NCBI GenBank assembly: GCA_017510785.1
Contig: JAFWMH010000081.1
Location: 1 to 36,716, forward strand
Source: Atopobiaceae bacterium
GTDB lineage: Bacteria; Actinomycetota; Coriobacteriia; Coriobacteriales; Atopobiaceae
DNA length: 36,716 nt
Direction: 5' to 3'
In this document: positions 34,057 to 36,716 of the stretch, piece after piece
Numbering within the stretch: the stretch's first letter is position 1
How the letters are laid out: each line of letters begins with the position of its first letter
Program-made: the position numbers and the translations under genes
Notes under the pieces: model-generated
Databases searched by the model: none
The model's input: the letters and a program-made list of their open reading frames with translations, nothing else
Told to the model about the DNA's origin: nothing

Positions 34057-35787
34057 ATGCAACGTCCCATAAACCTCGCTTCGCTTGTCAACGGACTAAG
34101 CGGGTGTCCCAACGACCAAGCGCGCGAGTTCTTCCCGCTGTTCGAGCAAGTGCTCTCGGGCAGGCCAAGCCGACTCGCCTACAAGGTACGCGAGGTCGCA
34201 AGCCTTGCATCGCTCGTAAGGAATGGCCTCGCACACGGCATTGACGAATCTCGGCTTGACGGCTTCGCCTTCTCGTATGCAATTCCACACATTTCGAAGG
34301 AGTACGACCTGCTCAAAATCGGATCGCAGCGCGTGCTCAACATCGAACTCAAAAGCGAGCGCAAACCACCCGCAGACATCGCCCGGCAGTTACACCAAAA
34401 CCGATATTATCTCTCGTTCTTGCAAAAGCCAATTGCCGAGCTTGGTTACTGCGCTTCCGACGATTCGTGGACCATGCTCGACGACACGCATCTGCGTCCC
34501 ATCAGCTGGAGAGAGGCCGCCGCCGCGATTGCCGAGCTGGCGAACGACCCCTTCGAGACGGAGCTCGACACCCTCTTCGCGCCGAGCAACTACCTCGTCT
34601 CGCCCATCATGGACGTCGATCGTTTCCTTGCCGGAAGCTACTTCTTGGGAAGCCAGCAGCAACAGATAAAAGACTTCGTGTGCGCCAGACTGGGAGCGAA
34701 GACGTCGGACGTGCCCGGCGGAGCCATCGTATCCGGCACCGCAGGCACGGGCAAGTCGCTCCTTTTGTACGATATTGCGAAAACGATTGCTCAGCAAACC
34801 GGACAACAGGCGGCGATCTTTCATGGAGCGCCTTTGTCTGAACATCATCTGTGCTTTAATCGGCGAAGCCGCGACGTAATCGTACTCGACCCCAGCCATC
34901 TTACGCACGCAGATGTAAGCGAATACTGTTTTGTGGGATTCGACGAGGCACATCGCATACGCCCAGAGCAGTTCCACGCAACGCTCGCAAGGACGCACGA
35001 GGCAGGAGTGCCGTATCTCGTGCTGCTCGACTCGCGACAAGGCGTGTCGAAGCAGGAACGCCGCGACGATGTGGAAAGAATCGCGCGCGAGCTCGTTCCC
35101 GAAGCCAGGTGCTTCGAGCTCACCAAACGATTCCGCAGCAATGCTGCCATTGCGAGCTACGTGGACGCGCTTGTTTTCGGGAAACGAGGAACCCTGCGCA
35201 GCGCCGGCGACATTTCGCTGGACTTCGCACCCACCGACGAGGTGGCTCGCAGGCTCGTCAAACGGTTCGTGGCCGACGGATACCAGCACATTGCACTCAC
35301 ATCCACGTTTCGCAGCGAACCGATTGAAGCGGTCGGGTCGCTCGGGACGCCCGGGACGCTGGGGTCGCCCGGGACGATGGGGGCGCCCGGGGCACTCGGG
35401 ATGCCCGGGGCGACGGGAGCGATGGAGCCGACGGGGACGCTGGGGACGCCCGTGGCACTCGGGATGCCCGGGGCGACGGGGACCCCAGGGACGATGGGGT
35501 CTGCGGAGGCGCTTGGGTCGGTAGGGCCAATCGACCGAGTCGCCGCGCCAAGCGCCCGCAGCGTCATCGGACTGGAATACGATTCCGTTGTAATGGTGGT
35601 GCCTCCAAGCATTGGATTCAATGGCAAGAGACTCTGCGACAAGCCGCATCGCGATTCCGACCTGTTACCTACCAAACTTCTCTATCAAGGTCTCACACGT
35701 GCGCGCGACCGCATCGCGCTCATCTTTCGCTGCGACTGGCAGGTGTTCCGCTACGCCACGGAGCTGCTCGCCGAGGCACGGCACTAG
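34057..35787 (+). CDS. DUF2075-type nuclease-helicase with collagen-like insert
   Basis: 576 residues. N-terminal PD-(D/E)XK-like nuclease: D84 in EYDLLKIG, then E97-x-K99 in LNIELKS, followed by QLHQNRYYLSFL. An SF1-type helicase core follows: Walker A SGTAGTGKS (226-234), Walker B FVGFDEAH (292-299), LVLLDSRQG (321-329), ELTKRFRSN (354-362), GLEYDSVVMVV (505-515) and YQGLTRARDRIAL near the end. Between the latter two, residues 428-490 are (G-x-x)n repeats such as GTLGSPGTMGAPGALGMPG, absent from the family. The ATG at 34057 has CGGAGGAAGTT; the frame extends 64 codons upstream without signals. Such proteins occur in defence settings, but no partner is seen here. Confidence 0.85.
   Translation: MQRPINLASLVNGLSGCPNDQAREFFPLFEQVLSGRPSRLAYKVREVASLASLVRNGLAHGIDESRLDGFAFSYAIPHISKEYDLLKIGSQRVLNIELKSERKPPADIARQLHQNRYYLSFLQKPIAELGYCASDDSWTMLDDTHLRPISWREAAAAIAELANDPFETELDTLFAPSNYLVSPIMDVDRFLAGSYFLGSQQQQIKDFVCARLGAKTSDVPGGAIVSGTAGTGKSLLLYDIAKTIAQQTGQQAAIFHGAPLSEHHLCFNRRSRDVIVLDPSHLTHADVSEYCFVGFDEAHRIRPEQFHATLARTHEAGVPYLVLLDSRQGVSKQERRDDVERIARELVPEARCFELTKRFRSNAAIASYVDALVFGKRGTLRSAGDISLDFAPTDEVARRLVKRFVADGYQHIALTSTFRSEPIEAVGSLGTPGTLGSPGTMGAPGALGMPGATGAMEPTGTLGTPVALGMPGATGTPGTMGSAEALGSVGPIDRVAAPSARSVIGLEYDSVVMVVPPSIGFNGKRLCDKPHRDSDLLPTKLLYQGLTRARDRIALIFRCDWQVFRYATELLAEARH
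35332..35532 (+). repeat. 9-bp in-frame repeat encoding the collagen-like Gly-X-X tract
   Basis: About 21 imperfect 9-mers of the form GGG-NCG-NNN. Larger direct copies occur (GCACTCGGGATGCCCGGGGC near 35394 and 35455). Every unit preserves the frame, with Gly at position 1 in nearly all; the exceptions are Glu and Val. Confidence 0.92.
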
Positions 35788-35853
35788 CCTTGCCTTATAA
35801 TTCGTCAAACCGAAGCGTGGTCCAAACAGCAGTCGGGCAGAATCGTTTGCAGC

Positions 35854-36288
35854 TCATCGGCCGAGCAGCTCAATCGTGAGCTCGTCCTCTTTCCCATCGT
35901 AAAAGACATCGAGCACCTCGCGAAACACGGGACTGCTTCCGGGCACACGCGCGAACAACGTCATGCACGAGCGAACCTTTATGGCATCGATCGGTCCGAG
36001 AATCCGCTGCGCACTCGTACCGCGGTGCTCGAGCAATGCTTCGCTTATCTCCACCAGGCGCGCGCCAAGAACTGGGTCGGCAAGGTACGCCTCGGCCTCC
36101 GGCATGCCACTTATGCCGTACTTCTCTGCCATGCCGCTCCTGCCCAAGCCTTTGAGCTGCGGAAACACATACCAAATCCAGTGCGTCAGCTTGCACCCCT
36201 CACGGATTTCGCCCAGTGCATCCTCATACGTTGCACCCCATGTAGCGCCATCTTGCGCCTTCTTGAACCTTTCCAAATCGTACGTCAT
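35854..36288 (-). CDS. DUF1810 family protein
   Basis: 144 residues, soluble. The DUF1810 signature is complete: YDLERFKKAQ at the start, THWIWYVFPQLKGLGRS, EAEAYLADPVLGARLVE and SCMTLFARVP. The family (calpastatin-like in older naming) has no established biochemical role. The ATG at 36288 follows GAGAGGGGCGTGAG; an earlier GTG/ATG eight codons upstream would overlap this ribosome site. Convergent with the nuclease-helicase gene, 66 bp apart, with no strong terminator between them. Confidence 0.9.
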   Translation of the reverse strand: MTYDLERFKKAQDGATWGATYEDALGEIREGCKLTHWIWYVFPQLKGLGRSGMAEKYGISGMPEAEAYLADPVLGARLVEISEALLEHRGTSAQRILGPIDAIKVRSCMTLFARVPGSSPVFREVLDVFYDGKEDELTIELLGR

Positions 36289-36377
36289 CTCACGCCCCTC
36301 TCCTCGCGCCAACGTGCTTCACCCATCATAGCACCCGTAGCCAAGCCGCAGACACTCGTGCGAGGACTCAATAACGT

Positions 36378-36435
36378 CTTACGGCAAGGTGCCTTACGAC
36401 GGAGTGCCTTACAGCGGGGTGCTTACGGCAACGCG
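36378..36435. repeat. 15-bp tandem repeat, about four copies, in the right-end spacer
   Basis: CTTACGGCAAGGTGC and variants at 36378, 36393, 36408 and 36422 (last two 14 bp). Further on, two hairpins: CTATGCCG/CGGCATAG (36501-36525) and GCCGCCGCC-TCC-GGCGGCGGC (36595-36615). I see no gene between 36289 and 36716; a TAAT-containing GGGATAATGG at about 36658 could be a promoter for something beyond the edge. Confidence 0.8.
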
Positions 36436-36716
36436 AACGAAGGAGGCGTCACAAACGGAGCCGAGGCCAACCATGCGCAGGCTCAAAACGCCGGTCGCGA
36501 CTATGCCGCCGCCTCGACGGCATAGCCAAGCGTGAAACGCTCGTTCGATGCCGCACAACCTATCGTGGTCGGCAGTTTCCACACTTTGAACCATGCCGCC
36601 GCCTCCGGCGGCGGCACAAACGAGCATGAAAGACCTTCCATCCCCGGCCCCGTCCGTGGGATAATGGTGTCTCGGGGAGACCGGGTCCGCCAGAGCACGA
36701 GGTTACGAGTGGAGCG

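Noticed and set aside
1..36716. tRNA or rRNA genes, insertion sequences, prophage
   Set aside because: No cloverleaf with a GTTCGAATC-type arm outside coding sequence, no rRNA-like stretch, and no transposase, integrase or phage structural gene was found.

Overview
The window is high-GC bacterial DNA from what is probably an anaerobic or gut actinobacterium, with Coriobacteriia (Eggerthellaceae/Slackia-like) the best guess. The pointers are GC-rich codon use, a type III glutamine synthetase, a cytoplasmic LacI-like-sensor/GGDEF protein beside a related sensor, BMP-type nucleoside uptake, and lysine synthesis by the N-acetyl route. There is no rRNA, tRNA or other marker gene, so this placement is an inference.

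Layout from left to right. 1-428: 3' end of a succinylglutamate desuccinylase/aspartoacylase-like gene with a tandem 15-residue linker repeat. 429-1461: repeat-filled spacer. 1462-3552: glnN. 3554-3824: hairpins. 3831-4958: an endonuclease-fold orphan, followed by a second repeat-filled spacer. 5847-9760: a divergent lysine/diaminopimelate locus (dapH and lysA leftward, an N-acetyl-diaminopimelate deacetylase-type M20 peptidase rightward) with duplicated palindromic candidate operators between the arms. 9761-11347: 1.6 kb of non-coding repeat arrays of at least four kinds. 11348-15491: a coiled-coil lipoprotein and a GNAT-metallo-beta-lactamase fusion. 15673-20204: carbon genes (glgX, a small membrane protein, a GH1 phospho-glucosidase). 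20352-25945: purine nucleoside import and phosphorolysis (deoD, BMP lipoprotein, ATPase, two permeases), all leftward. 25946-28400: repeats, then a secreted DUF1002 protein divergent from an NlpC/P60-like hydrolase. 28401-30088: 1.7 kb of non-coding DNA holding a 190-bp nested palindrome and short tandem repeats. 30089-33771: a LacI-like-sensor GGDEF protein convergent with a related sensor that lacks GGDEF. 34057-35787: a nuclease-helicase (DUF2075-type) carrying a collagen-like Gly-X-X insert. 35854-36288: a DUF1810 protein.

Two things stand out beyond the ordinary genes. First, most large spacers are packed with short hairpin-forming repeats. One composite family (core TTTGCACAGGTCGA, next to TTCCGACAGATT) recurs in three spacers, and other arrays (CACCCA/TGGGTG hairpins, GACCTCTGCC hairpins, GGGCCACTTAGC units) look like variations on one design. 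No transposase lies in the window. Second, the same tendency to short tandem expansion appears inside genes, always in frame and mostly at linkers: the 15-residue repeat in the desuccinylase-like protein, the Gly-X-X tract in the helicase, duplicated blocks in the GNAT-MBL linker, and 11-residue repeats in the lipoprotein. Together they suggest a genome with active short-repeat expansion and a resident population of small non-autonomous palindromic elements.
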